Assembly (NCBI GenBank): GCA_004295045.1
Contig: SHND01000017.1
Location: 1 to 64,000, forward strand
DNA length: 64,000 bases
DNA from: Chloroflexota bacterium
GTDB lineage: Bacteria > Chloroflexota > Anaerolineae > UBA4142 > SHND01
Direction of reading: 5' to 3'
Shown here: positions 18,150 through 28,269 of the stretch, one piece after another
Layout: every line of letters begins with the position of its first letter
Numbering within the stretch: position 1 is the first letter of the stretch
Translations under genes and position numbers: made by a program
Notes under the pieces: model-generated
Seen by the model: the letters and a program-made list of their open reading frames with translations, nothing else
The model's database searches: none
Told to the model about the DNA's origin: nothing

Positions 18150-18160
18150 TAGCATTGAGG

Positions 18161-19153
18161 ATGCGCGCGATATTTTTTGGGGAACGAGATTCGACCTTTA
18201 GCCGCCTGCATCTGGCGCAGTTAGCGCGGCACGCTGAGATATTGCTGTGGGTGGCGAGCGCGGAAAAAAACGAAAAACATCTGCGCCAGCCGTTTTTATC
18301 GCGACGCGATTGGTGGGAGCGTATGGTGATACGCGGGAGATTCGAGTCCCAAATCCTGCGCGCGTTCGGCAAACCAGCGCGTTGGCTCATTCCATCCAAC
18401 ATCCCTGTCTACCTTTCGCGCCGCAAGGATCTGGATTTGCCGGACGTCATCGCGCGCGCAGCGCCGGATATTATCGTTTCGGCGGGATACCGCTTTCTCT
18501 TGCCCAAAGTGGTTTTGCAGATGCCGCGTTTGGGCGCGTTCAATTGCCATCCCTCGCTGTTGCCGCATTACGCCGGTTCCAATCCGTGGTTCTGGATTTT
18601 GCGAAATGGTGAGCAAGTATCAGGCGTAACAATTCATTGTATGGTCGCAACAGCTGATGCGGGTGACATCGTAGCACAGCAAGCGTTCGCGGTTTCAAAG
18701 GAAATGAATCATCAAGCGCTCTATAATGAATCAAGCGTTCGCAGCGCGCGTTTGTTGTCTCAAATATTGCAGGATTCAAAATCCGACGCGTTAGTCGCGC
18801 GTCCGCAAGACTTGACGCAGTATCAATTTTTTCCTTCGCCCCGTGATGCGGATTATCGTATAGATTGGAATTGCAGCGCCGCCGAGATCAAAGATCTTGT
18901 TCGCGCCGCGCTGCCCGCGCCCGGCGCGTGGACGACAGTGGCAGGATACCGGATTTCAGTGCGCCGCGTGAAGGTGGTCACAATGCAGCAGGGAACACCC
19001 GCGCAAGTGTTGGATGTAAATCCAGATGGAGTCGCTGTCGCGTGCAAGCGTGATGCGCTCGTGATTCATACTGTGGAATGGAATGGGCGAGAATATGAGT
19101 TGAAACAGGTGGCGCGAGAATTGGGCTTGGCGAAAGGCATTTGTTTGAGTTAA
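18161..19153 (+). CDS. Formyltransferase (sugar N-formyltransferase / Fmt-like)
   Basis: A formyltransferase domain with the full catalytic triad: N128 and H130 in FNCHPSLLPHYAGSNPW and D166 in ATADAGDI, with the 36-residue H-to-D spacing of Fmt enzymes. A C-terminal OB-like domain follows. In a glycan cluster it most likely transfers formyl from formyl-tetrahydrofolate to an amino sugar nucleotide, though a divergent methionyl-tRNA formyltransferase role cannot be excluded. ATG 18161 is preferred over the upstream TTG. Confidence 0.8.
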   Translation: MRAIFFGERDSTFSRLHLAQLARHAEILLWVASAEKNEKHLRQPFLSRRDWWERMVIRGRFESQILRAFGKPARWLIPSNIPVYLSRRKDLDLPDVIARAAPDIIVSAGYRFLLPKVVLQMPRLGAFNCHPSLLPHYAGSNPWFWILRNGEQVSGVTIHCMVATADAGDIVAQQAFAVSKEMNHQALYNESSVRSARLLSQILQDSKSDALVARPQDLTQYQFFPSPRDADYRIDWNCSAAEIKDLVRAALPAPGAWTTVAGYRISVRRVKVVTMQQGTPAQVLDVNPDGVAVACKRDALVIHTVEWNGREYELKQVARELGLAKGICLS

Positions 19154-19227
19154 TGTTGCATCGAGACAACATCGTTGCATCAATGGAATAAGTATTATAG
19201 CGAACAGAAATACTGGGTCATAAAACT

Positions 19228-20610
19228 ATGATAAAGTTTTCAACAGGATTGGGCGAACGGCTTTTCGATGCCAGACGAATTCGATTCTTGGTCATAATTA
19301 TTTCTTTGTTCGCTGCCATTGCCCTTGGCGCCATTGTTGCAAGCGGGGACTTTGGTTTTCGCGAATTCGTCATTTTTTTGCTCGCCGTTGGGACCGTCCT
19401 CGTTATTTTGATTCCGTCGGAACGCATGCTTACGCTTGCGTTCGGCTTGTTGGTCTTGACGCTCGCGCTGGGATGGCGAACGATTGCTTTTTCCAGCGAA
19501 TTGGTGGTTCATCCCTCCGAAGTATTGGCATGGCTGCTCTTTGGATTGATGCTGACGCGCGCGGTGCTATATCGTGAAACGCTCCCTTGGAAAATTCCCT
19601 TTTGGATTCCCGCCTTGCTGTGTTTCGCGCTGTTGGGCGCGCTAGTGGCGGTGACCAACGCAGTACGTCCTGATGTGATCATTTCTGAATTCAAAATTTT
19701 CTTGGCACTCATTCCCACCTATTATGTTGTCAAGTGGTTTGTCACTTCGCCGCAGCGTTGGGAAAGGATTGCCAACATCGGAATTGGAATTGGAGTTTAT
19801 CTAGCATTCTTGGGTATGCTGGATTTCTTTGCGCCAGAGGTGGCGCAAAGTTTGGCAGGAGAGGGTGGCGCGAGTATCCAAATAGGTTCTGTCCAAGGTT
19901 TTGAACGCATCATGTTCGTTCTCTATGGGACGCCTTTGGCAGGTGCAGTTATTCTTGTGCTGCTCGGCTTTACGCTGCGGCAGTTGTTTCGACCACGTCT
20001 CGAGCGCCGCTGGCGTGTCCTTGTCTTCGCCGCATTTCTAATTCAGCTGTTCGGGATCTATATCACCGGCTATCGCGGTTTGTATATCGCGGTAGCGGTT
20101 TTGTTTATTTTATTTGCCATTGTCCAACGGCGCGGCTGGCTGCTCGTCCTCGGTGGACTGGCGATGTTACCTTTCTTGCCCGTCGAATTTGACTATCGCG
20201 TCCTCTCGCTGGTTGATGAACAGTATGCAGATACCAGCCAAGTCAAGCGCCTAGCGCGTGCCAGCGATGCACTAAAGTTGATTCAGGAATCTCCGCTATT
20301 TGGACACGGCTTGGGCAGCAGCGGATATGTCCACAGCGATTTCTTGCAGATTGGGGCGAATTTGGGCATTCCTGCCTTGCTGGTTTTGCTCGCAGGGTTC
20401 GCTTCGATTCTCTTGGGCTTGTGGCGATTGGCGCACGGACGCGGCTGGTTTGCCGAATACGGCGCCGCGATGTTCGCAGCCATTGGAGCAATGCTTGTCC
20501 CGTTAGCAGGGGAAGGAATGATTGTCTTTATTCAGGTGATGATGCCGATTTGGTTCGTCTTGATGATGGCAATGCGCCTGATCGAGTTGGAACGTCTCGA
20601 AAGCAAATGA
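19228..20610 (+). CDS. O-antigen ligase/polymerase-like membrane protein (Wzy_C family)
   Basis: A polytopic membrane protein with 10 or more hydrophobic segments. The large periplasmic loop contains the conserved ITGYRGLYIAV and the loop motif SPLFGHGLGSSGYVHSDFLQ (R...GxG...HSxFLQ) of the Wzy/WaaL/RfaL superfamily. It would polymerise repeat units or ligate the chain to an acceptor on the outer face. 460 residues. The preceding 74-base gap contains no recognisable gene. Confidence 0.8.
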   Translation: MIKFSTGLGERLFDARRIRFLVIIISLFAAIALGAIVASGDFGFREFVIFLLAVGTVLVILIPSERMLTLAFGLLVLTLALGWRTIAFSSELVVHPSEVLAWLLFGLMLTRAVLYRETLPWKIPFWIPALLCFALLGALVAVTNAVRPDVIISEFKIFLALIPTYYVVKWFVTSPQRWERIANIGIGIGVYLAFLGMLDFFAPEVAQSLAGEGGASIQIGSVQGFERIMFVLYGTPLAGAVILVLLGFTLRQLFRPRLERRWRVLVFAAFLIQLFGIYITGYRGLYIAVAVLFILFAIVQRRGWLLVLGGLAMLPFLPVEFDYRVLSLVDEQYADTSQVKRLARASDALKLIQESPLFGHGLGSSGYVHSDFLQIGANLGIPALLVLLAGFASILLGLWRLAHGRGWFAEYGAAMFAAIGAMLVPLAGEGMIVFIQVMMPIWFVLMMAMRLIELERLESK

Positions 20611-20703
20611 AGGATTGGATGTTGAATTGAATCTCAATGGGCTGTTGTACTTTTAGATTTGAATAGAATTATTCATTGATCCCAACTATGGGAGCTTGAC
20701 AAC

Positions 20704-21480
20704 GTGGCGTATCCTAAAATCTCGATTCTCCTCCCCACATTTAATTGCGCTGACATCCTCCGCCCCACGCTGGAATCCATCAAGTGGGCGGATGAAATTC
20801 TCGTCGTTGATTCGTACAGTACGGATGCGACATTAGACCTTTGCCGTGAATATGGCGCGCGCATCCTTCAGCACGAATATGTGCAATCGGCGAAACAAAA
20901 AAATTGGGCGATTCCGCAGTGCGCGCACGAATGGGTTTTGCAAATAGATTCCGACGAAGTGTTGGAAGTCGGGTTGTCGGCAGAGATTCGCGCGTCGCTT
21001 GAATCGGCGTCGGCGGAGATTGACGGCTTTCGTATTCCCTTCAAACATCACATCCTTGGCGAGTGGGTCAGAGTCTGCAATCTCTATCCCGAATATCATT
21101 TGCGCCTCTTTCGGCGTGACAAAGGACGCTTTGAGGACAAAGAGGTTCACTCGCACGTAAAGGTGCCGGGACGCGTCGAGACGTTACAGCATCACATTTT
21201 GCATCATGGAATGAAATCGCTCAGCAATCAACTGCGTAATCTCGACCGCTATTCGCGCTATCAAGCGGACGAGCTGCGCAAACGCGGCAAAAAATTTCAT
21301 TGGCATCAATTGCTAATCCGCCCGTTCGGAATTTTTGTATATTTTTATGTTGTTAAAAAAGGTTTTACCGCCGGTTATCGCGGCGTTTGGATTGCTGCCA
21401 TCAACACGACGTTCGATTTTTGGTCTTATGCCAAGCTTTGGGAGCTCGAGACCTTGGGACTAACCGCGAGTCCGAAATGA
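20704..21480 (+). CDS. Glycosyltransferase family 2 (WaaE/KdtX-like)
   Basis: Short GT2 with ILLPTFNCADILRPTLES, WADEILVVDSYSTDATLDLC and WVLQIDSDEVLE, the pattern of lipopolysaccharide-core WaaE/KdtX-type enzymes. The C-terminal RPFGIFVYFYVVKKGFTAGY also matches that subgroup. GTG 20704 is the start. It ends in an ATGA overlap with the next gene. Confidence 0.86.
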   Translation: MAYPKISILLPTFNCADILRPTLESIKWADEILVVDSYSTDATLDLCREYGARILQHEYVQSAKQKNWAIPQCAHEWVLQIDSDEVLEVGLSAEIRASLESASAEIDGFRIPFKHHILGEWVRVCNLYPEYHLRLFRRDKGRFEDKEVHSHVKVPGRVETLQHHILHHGMKSLSNQLRNLDRYSRYQADELRKRGKKFHWHQLLIRPFGIFVYFYVVKKGFTAGYRGVWIAAINTTFDFWSYAKLWELETLGLTASPK

Positions 21481-22667
21481 GCGCGCGGCTCGCCCTGGTG
21501 GATGTATCATCCGAAATGAGCGGCGTGGAATTCAGTACGCTCTATCTGGCTCAAAATCTAGAGCGCACGCATTGGAGTCCGCTCGTCATCTGTCCCGGCG
21601 AAGGCGAATTGCCGCAGCTCTGCCGCCAAAACGAGATTGATGTTCTCATCGTGCCGTTGACGCGACTGGTTGCAACGAGTGTCCGCCTGCGCGGGCGCCG
21701 TATTCCGAATCCATTTGCGCTTGCGTGGAACGCGCTCAGTTTTGCGATTACCGCGCGTCGTCTCGCCCCAATCCTTGAACGCGAACAAATTCGGCTCGTC
21801 GTCACCAAAGGACTCTTGGCGCACTATTACGGCGGACTCGCGGCGCGTTGGGCGCGCATCCCGTGCGTGTGGCATGTGCAAGATCGCGTGTCGGAACGCG
21901 CCGGAGCGTTGTTCCCCACGCTTCTCTCCATCGGCGCGCGCGTGTTGGCGCGGCGCGTCATTGCGGATGCAAACAGTATTGCGCGGCAGTTGGACATTGC
22001 GATGCCGCGCGACCGAGTCAATGTCGTTTGGAATGGCGTGGATACGCGCGAATTTTCGCCAGAGATGGACGGCACACGCGTGCGCGCGGAATGGACGCAC
22101 GCGCCGGATGCGCTATTGATTGGCGTCATCGCGCGATTGGTGGCGTGGAAGGGACAGCACGTTCTGCTAAAAGCAATGGTGCAGCTTGGCAATGAATTTC
22201 CAAACGCGCGCGTAATTCTGGTTGGGAGCGCATTGTTCGATACCGATGAATACGCGCAATCCCTGAAAACCGAAACGACGCGTTTGGGACTCGGAGAACG
22301 CGTCGTATTCGCGGGGTTTCGCTCCGATATGCCTGAGGCGCTTGCCGCGCTAGATGTCGTGGCGCACACCGCGTTGGAAAAAGATTCCACGCCGCTCGCC
22401 GTCGTTTCGGCGATGGCGTCCGGCAAAGCGATTGTGTGTTCTGCCGTGGATGGCACGGCTGAATTGTTCGAGGAGGGCGTGAATGGTTTATTGTTTCCGC
22501 CCGGCGATGCGAACGCGCTGGTAAATCAATTGCGCCTCGTGCTGGGCGATTCCGCTTTGCGCGCGCGTCTCGGGCAAAATGCGCGCGAGTTCGCCGAGCG
22601 TGAATTGAGTGTGGAACAATTCACGCGCAAATGTGAAAGCGTTTTTGAACGCGCGTTAGAGAATTAG
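21477..22667 (+). CDS. Glycosyltransferase family 4
   Basis: GT4 with LALVDVSSEMSGVEFSTLYL, hinge IGVIARLVAWKGQHVLLKA and HTALEKDSTPLAVVSAMASG. ATG 21477 overlaps the previous stop. The last codons (RALEN, stop) already lie in the A/T-rich word repeat that fills the junction with the next gene, so the natural C-terminus may have been altered. Confidence 0.86.
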   Translation: MSARLALVDVSSEMSGVEFSTLYLAQNLERTHWSPLVICPGEGELPQLCRQNEIDVLIVPLTRLVATSVRLRGRRIPNPFALAWNALSFAITARRLAPILEREQIRLVVTKGLLAHYYGGLAARWARIPCVWHVQDRVSERAGALFPTLLSIGARVLARRVIADANSIARQLDIAMPRDRVNVVWNGVDTREFSPEMDGTRVRAEWTHAPDALLIGVIARLVAWKGQHVLLKAMVQLGNEFPNARVILVGSALFDTDEYAQSLKTETTRLGLGERVVFAGFRSDMPEALAALDVVAHTALEKDSTPLAVVSAMASGKAIVCSAVDGTAELFEEGVNGLLFPPGDANALVNQLRLVLGDSALRARLGQNAREFAERELSVEQFTRKCESVFERALEN

Positions 22668-22742
22668 AAATTAGAAATTGGAAATTGGAAATTGGAATTT
22701 CGGAATTCAAAATCAGAAATCGAAAATCGAAAGTCGAAAATT
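22660..22742 (+). repeat. GAAATT(A/G) word-repeat tract spanning a gene junction
   Basis: Consecutive variants of GAAATTAGAAATTGGAAATT pass into GAAATCGAAAATCGAAAGTCG. The tract supplies the stop codon of the upstream glycosyltransferase and the first ~17 codons, including the only usable start, of the downstream one. Base composition is sharply more A/T-rich than both neighbours. Confidence 0.85.
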
Positions 22743-23717
22743 CTTTTCGTTCACAATCATCTCGCCACATTCGTCCGCACCGACCGCGAATTATTGGCGG
22801 AAAAATATCGCGTGCGCGAATGGTTTCAACGCGGGCGCGCGGTGAATCTCGTCGCGTTGCAGCGCGCGGTGGCGTCAAGTGATTTGGTCTTTGGCTGGTT
22901 TGCGAGTTGGCATACCTTTTTCCCGATTCTGCTCGCTTCGCGGATGTGCAAGCCAGCCATCCTCGTCGTTGGCGGCTATGATTCCGCGAATTTGCCTGAA
23001 ATCGCTTATGGCAGTATGCGCGGTGGATTCAAACGCCGGATCGCGCAGACGACGATGCGGCGCGCGACACAGCTCATCACACATTCCGAATTCACCAGGC
23101 GCGAAGTGATTCAGAGTGTTGGAATTCCTGCTGAGAAAATAGAGGTCATTTATTTGGGATTTCCGCCGAAACCGACAACGTCAATCCTAAAAGAGAAAAT
23201 GGTTTTGACGATTGGAAATGTGTTGCGCGAAAATTTGCTCCGCAAGGGTATCGCGCCTTTCGTCCGTGCTGCGTCGGAATTGTCCGATATCCCATTTTGG
23301 GTTGTAGGCAGGTGGAGTGATGACGCCATTGCAGAATTGAAATCCATCGCATCTCCTAATGTCACCTTTACCGGTTTTGTGGACGAGAACGTTTTGGATT
23401 CGTTGCTGACACGCGCTCAAGTCTATGTGCAAGCATCCTTGCACGAGGGATTTGGAAGCGCCGTCGCCGAAGCGATGCTCTACGAATGCATTCCCGTCGT
23501 GACGCGCGCGGGGTCGCTGCCCGAAGTCGTCGGCGATGCGGGAATTTACGCGGAATCGAATAAACCGCAAGGCTTGGCGCGCGCGATTCAACACGCGCTC
23601 ACGCTCGATGCAAGTTGGGGCGAACGCGCGCGTGAACGAATCATTCAAGAATTTCCAATGGACGCGCGGCGCGAAAAATTATTCTGCTTGATTGACCGGT
23701 TGCTTGCCGATGTATGA
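22692..23717 (+). CDS. Glycosyltransferase family 4 with a repeat-derived N-terminus
   Basis: From residue ~17 the protein is a normal GT4: KILFVHNHLATFVRTDRELL, hinge VLTIGNVLRENLLRKGIAPF and QASLHEGFGSAVAEAMLYEC. The preceding residues (MEFRNSKSEIENRKS) are encoded by the word repeat. The expected methionine before KILF is absent, the codon there being part of TCGAAAATT, so TTG 22692 is the likely start. Whether translation initiates efficiently is uncertain. Confidence 0.8.
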   Translation: MEFRNSKSEIENRKSKILFVHNHLATFVRTDRELLAEKYRVREWFQRGRAVNLVALQRAVASSDLVFGWFASWHTFFPILLASRMCKPAILVVGGYDSANLPEIAYGSMRGGFKRRIAQTTMRRATQLITHSEFTRREVIQSVGIPAEKIEVIYLGFPPKPTTSILKEKMVLTIGNVLRENLLRKGIAPFVRAASELSDIPFWVVGRWSDDAIAELKSIASPNVTFTGFVDENVLDSLLTRAQVYVQASLHEGFGSAVAEAMLYECIPVVTRAGSLPEVVGDAGIYAESNKPQGLARAIQHALTLDASWGERARERIIQEFPMDARREKLFCLIDRLLADV

Positions 23718-23792
23718 CGACTGATGACTGTCCGTCGGTTAGCTGCACGAATCCCATGGATGAAAAATTGAAATGGCATTGAGAGGAGAGGC

Positions 23793-24743
23793 GTGATCAG
23801 AAATTTTGCGCTCATCGGTGTTGCTGGCTATATCGCCCCCAGACACTTGAGAGCAATTCGAGACACCGGAAACCGATTGGTCGCGGCAGTTGACCCACAT
23901 GATTCTGTAGGTATTCTTGATCACTATTCTTTTGACACGCGCTTTTTTACAGAGATCGAACGGTTTGACCGGCATCTCGAAAAGTTGCGCCGCGGCGCTC
24001 ATGACGAACGCGTCCACTATGTGAGCGTATGCTCGCCGAATTATCTCCACGACGCGCATTGTCGGCTCGCGCTGCGAATCGGCGCGGATGTCATTTGCGA
24101 AAAGCCGTTGGTAATCAATCCGTGGAATTTGGACCAACTTGAAGAGCTTGAACGCGAAACGGGCAGGCGCATCAACACCGTCTTGCAATTGCGAGTGCAT
24201 CCGAAATTGCTCGAGTTGAGAGAAAAGTTACTCTATTCTTGGAATCACCGTCAACATGACGTATCGCTGACGTATGTGACTGCGCGGGGCGGATGGTACA
24301 TGAATTCTTGGAAGGGAGATGTCGCCAAGTCGGGAGGCATTGCAACCAATATCGGAGTGCATTTGTTCGATTTGCTCTTGTGGCTCTTTGGCAATGTCAA
24401 GGAATGTCGCGTGTATCATTCCGACCCACAGCGGATGAGTGGCTTTCTCGAACTGGAACGAGCGCGCGTCAAATGGTATTTGTCGGTGGATGCAGCGGAT
24501 TTACCTTTCAAAATTGAACCGGGCGCGCGGAGCACCTATCGCTCGATTACGATTGATGGCGTCGAATTGGAATTTACGGAAGGTTTTACCGATCTGCATA
24601 CGCGCGTTTATGAAAAAGCATTAGCGGGTCAGGGTTTTGGGATCGAGGACGTTCGCCCTTCAATCAATTTGGTTTACCAAATTCGGACCACGCCGCTCTC
24701 ACGGCAAGATGAGATGAGCCATCCTTTTTTGAATCGTGGATAA
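23793..24743 (+). CDS. wlbA: WlbA/WbpB-like UDP-N-acetylglucosaminuronate 3-dehydrogenase
   Basis: A Gfo/Idh/MocA oxidoreductase with the very specific N-terminus of WlbA/WbpB ([18 protein letters not shown]), then [25 protein letters not shown] and [13 protein letters not shown] with the catalytic lysine. WlbA oxidises C3 of UDP-N-acetyl-glucosaminuronic acid, recycling NAD with 2-oxoglutarate in known members. GTG 23793 has a strong GAGGAGAGG ribosome site. 316 residues, full length, first of a three-gene sugar pathway. Confidence 0.9.
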   Translation: MIRNFALIGVAGYIAPRHLRAIRDTGNRLVAAVDPHDSVGILDHYSFDTRFFTEIERFDRHLEKLRRGAHDERVHYVSVCSPNYLHDAHCRLALRIGADVICEKPLVINPWNLDQLEELERETGRRINTVLQLRVHPKLLELREKLLYSWNHRQHDVSLTYVTARGGWYMNSWKGDVAKSGGIATNIGVHLFDLLLWLFGNVKECRVYHSDPQRMSGFLELERARVKWYLSVDAADLPFKIEPGARSTYRSITIDGVELEFTEGFTDLHTRVYEKALAGQGFGIEDVRPSINLVYQIRTTPLSRQDEMSHPFLNRG

Positions 24744-25383
24744 GGAAACAGTACAATCTTTGATGTCCGCTTTATATTTTGCTCATCCCAGCGCTTGGAT
24801 AGATGAACCGTGCGAAATTGGCGCGGGTACCAAGATATGGCATTTTTGTCACGTGATGTCTAACGCGCGGATTGGCGAGCGCTGTGTGCTGGGACAGAAT
24901 GTCATGATTGCCAGCGATGTTGTCATCGGCAACAATGTCAAAATTCAAAATAATGTATCCGTCTATACCGGCGTGATTCTCGAAGACGATGTGTTTTGTG
25001 GTCCGTCATGTGTTTTTACCAATGTGAGCAATCCGCGTTCGCAAATCGTGCGCCATCATCTTTATGAACGGACGCTTGTCCGGCGCGGCGCGACGATTGG
25101 CGCGAACGTAACGATTGTCTGCGGAATCACGATTGGGCGTTACGCGTTTATCGGGGCGGGTGCGGTGGTTACAAAAGATGTGCCGGATTATGCTTTGATG
25201 CTCGGCGTCCCGGCAAGCCAGAAAGGTTGGATGAGTCGGCACGGGCAACGCCTAACCGCGCCGGATGGAAATGGAGTAATGACTTGTAGTGAAAGCGGAT
25301 GGCGTTATCGTGAAACCCAGCCAGGTGTTCTGCGTTGTCTTGACTGGGATGAAGACACTCCGCTGCCAAGCGAGAAAACATGA
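24736..25383 (+). CDS. wlbB: WlbB/WbpD-like left-handed beta-helix N-acetyltransferase
   Basis: Hexapeptide-repeat acyltransferase (many I/V-G-x-x-V turns; [20 protein letters not shown] and [20 protein letters not shown]) matching the 3-N-acetyltransferases of the UDP-diacetamido-uronic acid pathway. It extends ~30 residues past the core with a cysteine-containing tail ([11 protein letters not shown]), often seen in this family. GTG 24736 overlaps the preceding gene; ATG 24763 is an alternative start. Confidence 0.87.
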   Translation: MDKETVQSLMSALYFAHPSAWIDEPCEIGAGTKIWHFCHVMSNARIGERCVLGQNVMIASDVVIGNNVKIQNNVSVYTGVILEDDVFCGPSCVFTNVSNPRSQIVRHHLYERTLVRRGATIGANVTIVCGITIGRYAFIGAGAVVTKDVPDYALMLGVPASQKGWMSRHGQRLTAPDGNGVMTCSESGWRYRETQPGVLRCLDWDEDTPLPSEKT

Positions 25384-26540
25384 CAACTTTACATTCGCCT
25401 GTTCCTTTGCTAGACCTCAAAGCGCAGTACACGACGATTCGCGATCAAGTTCAAGACGCGATTGAGCGTGTGCTGGAATCGCAACAATTTATCCTCGGCG
25501 CGGAAGTGGAAGCGCTGGAACGAGAGATTGCAGCGTATTCACAATGCGAATTTGGAATTGGAATGTCCTCGGGCACCGATGCGATTTTGGTCGCGCTGAT
25601 GGCACTGGATATTCGACCCGGCGATCAAGTGATTATTCCCGCGTACACATTTTTCGCGACGGCGGGATGTGTCGCGCGCTTGGGCGCGCAACCGGTTTTT
25701 GTAGATGTTGATCCGCAGACCTTTAACCTCGACCCGGCAAAAATTAAAGCGGCAATCACGCCGCGCACACGCGCGCTGATGCCGGTGCATCTCTTTGGAC
25801 AATGCGCTGAAATGGAGCCAATCGTCGAGCTCGCGCGCAAACACAATCTTGCGATTATTGAGGACGCGGCGCAGGCGATTGGCTCGGATTATAGAGGACA
25901 ACGCGCAGGCGCGATGGGACAACTCGGCTGCTTTAGTTTTTTTCCGTCAAAGAATCTCGGCGGGATTGGCGACGGCGGGATGATTACAACGAATGACCGC
26001 GCGCTTGCTGAACGAGTGCGGCTCTTGAGAAATCACGGCGCGCATCCCAAGTATTATCACAAACTGATCGGTGGTAATTTCCGACTCGATGCGATCCAAG
26101 CCGCCGTTTTGCGGGTCAAACTCAACTATCTCGATCAATGGAGCGCGGCGCGGCAAAAGAATGCGGCAAGGTACCGGCAGTTATTCGCGAAAGCGCAATT
26201 AGAAATGATCGGTTTACCGATTGAAGAACCGGACCGTCGCCATATTTACAATCAATTCGTTATTCGTATCCCTGAACGAGACGCGCTTGCGGCGTACTTG
26301 AAGCAAAACAATATCGGCACGGAGATTTATTATCCGGTGCCCTTGCACTTGCAAGAATGTTTCGCCGAGCTGGGCTATCGCGTGGGTGATTTTCCAGAGA
26401 GTGAACGCGCGGCAAAAGAAACGCTCGCGTTACCAATTTATCCGGAATTGAGCGACGCACAGCAGCGCGCGGTCGTAGATGCAATCGCCGCGTTTTGTAA
26501 AGAAACTGACTTTAAGGTTTCTTTGCGCACCCAAACGTGA
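25380..26540 (+). CDS. wlbC: WlbC/WbpE-like PLP aminotransferase (DegT/DnrJ/EryC1)
   Basis: Sugar aminotransferase with the PLP lysine K191 in [30 protein letters not shown], and the N-terminal [17 protein letters not shown] typical of WbpE/WlbC. It would convert the 3-keto sugar made by WlbA into the 3-amino sugar before acetylation by WlbB. ATG 25380 overlaps the WlbB stop by 4 bases, and the three genes form one translational unit. Confidence 0.9.
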   Translation: MTTLHSPVPLLDLKAQYTTIRDQVQDAIERVLESQQFILGAEVEALEREIAAYSQCEFGIGMSSGTDAILVALMALDIRPGDQVIIPAYTFFATAGCVARLGAQPVFVDVDPQTFNLDPAKIKAAITPRTRALMPVHLFGQCAEMEPIVELARKHNLAIIEDAAQAIGSDYRGQRAGAMGQLGCFSFFPSKNLGGIGDGGMITTNDRALAERVRLLRNHGAHPKYYHKLIGGNFRLDAIQAAVLRVKLNYLDQWSAARQKNAARYRQLFAKAQLEMIGLPIEEPDRRHIYNQFVIRIPERDALAAYLKQNNIGTEIYYPVPLHLQECFAELGYRVGDFPESERAAKETLALPIYPELSDAQQRAVVDAIAAFCKETDFKVSLRTQT

Positions 26541-27583
26541 CGCGTGGATTGCTGAAAACAAGTTGGTTGATGAATTATCCTTTAGTTGCCATCGTCCTTC
26601 CTATCCGCAACGAAGCCCGATATATTGCTCGCTGTCTCGAAGCGGTAACGGCTCAAGATTATCCCGCAGACAAAATTAATGTTCTTGCTGTGGATGGTTT
26701 ATCGAGTGATGAGACGCGCTCCATGCTCTCGGATTTTGCCTCACGGGATGCGCGCATACGATTGTTGGACAATCCGAAACAGATCACATCTACCGCGCTG
26801 AATCTTGGCGTGAGTCTTTCGCAGAGCGAGGTTGTGATTATCGTTGGCGGACATACAAAAATTACTCCCAACTATGTGCGCTTGTGTATTGAGGCGTTCG
26901 GGCAATCCAACGCGGATTGTGTCGGCGGCGTAATTGAAACCGTCGGCGAGACCGATATGGCGCGGGCGATTGCGTTGGCGCAGAGTTCGCCGTTCGGTGT
27001 GGGCGGCGCGCGCTTTCGCTATTCAACGCGCGCGGAATATGTGGATACAGTGGCGTTCGGCGCGTATCGGCGCGAGGTGTTTGAGCGCATCGGATTGTTT
27101 GACGAAGAATTGGTGCGGAATCAAGATGACGAATTCAATTTTCGGTTGACGCGCGCGGGCGGCAAAATTTGGCTCGACCCGCAAATCAAATCCATCTATT
27201 ATTCACGCGGCACGCTCCGCCGCTTGTGGAAACAATATTACGAATATGGTTTTTGGAAAGTGCGCGTCATTCAAAAACATGGACGTCCCGCCGCGCTGCG
27301 TCATTTGGTTCCCGTTCTGTTTGTCGGCGCACTGGGCGCGACTCTGCTCTTGTCGCTTGTCACGCAAAATCCCCTTTGGTTTCTTTTGATTTTCATCCCT
27401 TACGCGCTCGCTGCGCTCGGCGCGTCCGTATGGAGCGGGCTGCGTTCGGACTGGCGCATCGTGCCGTTTCTGCCAATTGTCTTTTTTGTTTTGCACGTCA
27501 GTTATGGCGCGGGATTCCTTGTTGGATTGATTCATTGGAATTTGCGCGTACGAACCCGCGCCGCGATGATCAAGCCGTCATGA
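26537..27583 (+). CDS. ExoA-like family 2 glycosyltransferase with membrane tail
   Basis: GT2 of the ExoA/succinoglycan type: [44 protein letters not shown], and [18 protein letters not shown] with the QDDEF signature. Three to four hydrophobic segments occupy the C-terminal 100 residues. GTG 26537 overlaps the preceding gene; ATG 26570 (MNYPLVAIV) is a plausible shorter start. Confidence 0.87.
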   Translation: MTRGLLKTSWLMNYPLVAIVLPIRNEARYIARCLEAVTAQDYPADKINVLAVDGLSSDETRSMLSDFASRDARIRLLDNPKQITSTALNLGVSLSQSEVVIIVGGHTKITPNYVRLCIEAFGQSNADCVGGVIETVGETDMARAIALAQSSPFGVGGARFRYSTRAEYVDTVAFGAYRREVFERIGLFDEELVRNQDDEFNFRLTRAGGKIWLDPQIKSIYYSRGTLRRLWKQYYEYGFWKVRVIQKHGRPAALRHLVPVLFVGALGATLLLSLVTQNPLWFLLIFIPYALAALGASVWSGLRSDWRIVPFLPIVFFVLHVSYGAGFLVGLIHWNLRVRTRAAMIKPS

Positions 27584-28266
27584 AAGACCAAGATCGGCTG
27601 CGCGCGGAATATGCGCGCCGCGCCCAAGACCCGCGTTATGCCGAATGGTATGCGCGCACGAACGCGGCAAATCGTTTTATCGAAGCGGACCGCGACACGG
27701 CGCTCAAAAGGGCGTTTGACGAATTTCCGCAGTTGCTTGCTCCCACCGCCCGTGTGCTGGATGTAGGGTGCGGCGCAGGAGGCGAGCTTGCCAAGTTACA
27801 ACAGCGTCTGGATGCGCGGAATTTATTTGGCGTTGATTTGTTGTGGGAGCGCGTCTGCCGCGGCAAGGAACAATATCCTTTGCTCAATCTGTTTTGGGGC
27901 GACGCGTCACATCTGCCGTTTCGCGATGGCGCGTTTGATTTGGCGATGCAATTCACCATGTTCAGTTCAATCTTGGACGATGCTCTGCGTCGGCGCATTG
28001 CGAGTGAAATGCTGCGCGTGCTGAAACCGCGCGGCGCGGTGCTGTGGTACGACTATTTTTTCAATCCAACCAACGCGCAAACACGCGGCATCGGCAAACG
28101 CGAATTGCGCGCGTTATTTCCCAAGTGTTCGTATCATGTATGGCGTGTGACCTTGGCGCCGCCGCTCGCGCGGTGGCTTGCGCCGCGTTCGCTAAAAATG
28201 TGCGAATGGTTGAATCGAATTCCCTTTTTGCGTTCGCATTACCTCGCTCTTGTGATAAAGGATTAA
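27580..28266 (+). CDS. Class I SAM-dependent methyltransferase
   Basis: Methyltransferase with motif I RVLDVGCGAGGELAKL, LFGVDLLWERV and LPFRDGAFDLAMQFTMF, then VLKPRGAVLWYDYF. ATG 27580 lies in an ATGA overlap with the previous gene; the open frame upstream is a shadow. 228 residues. It likely methylates a lipid or sugar intermediate of the pathway (inference). Confidence 0.82.
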   Translation: MKDQDRLRAEYARRAQDPRYAEWYARTNAANRFIEADRDTALKRAFDEFPQLLAPTARVLDVGCGAGGELAKLQQRLDARNLFGVDLLWERVCRGKEQYPLLNLFWGDASHLPFRDGAFDLAMQFTMFSSILDDALRRRIASEMLRVLKPRGAVLWYDYFFNPTNAQTRGIGKRELRALFPKCSYHVWRVTLAPPLARWLAPRSLKMCEWLNRIPFLRSHYLALVIKD

Positions 28267-28269
28267 GGT

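Noticed and set aside
27169..27579. Longer start for the methyltransferase at 27580
   Set aside because: The extension lies antisense-like within the ExoA-like gene's other frame and shows no domain; the ATGA overlap at 27580 is the natural start.
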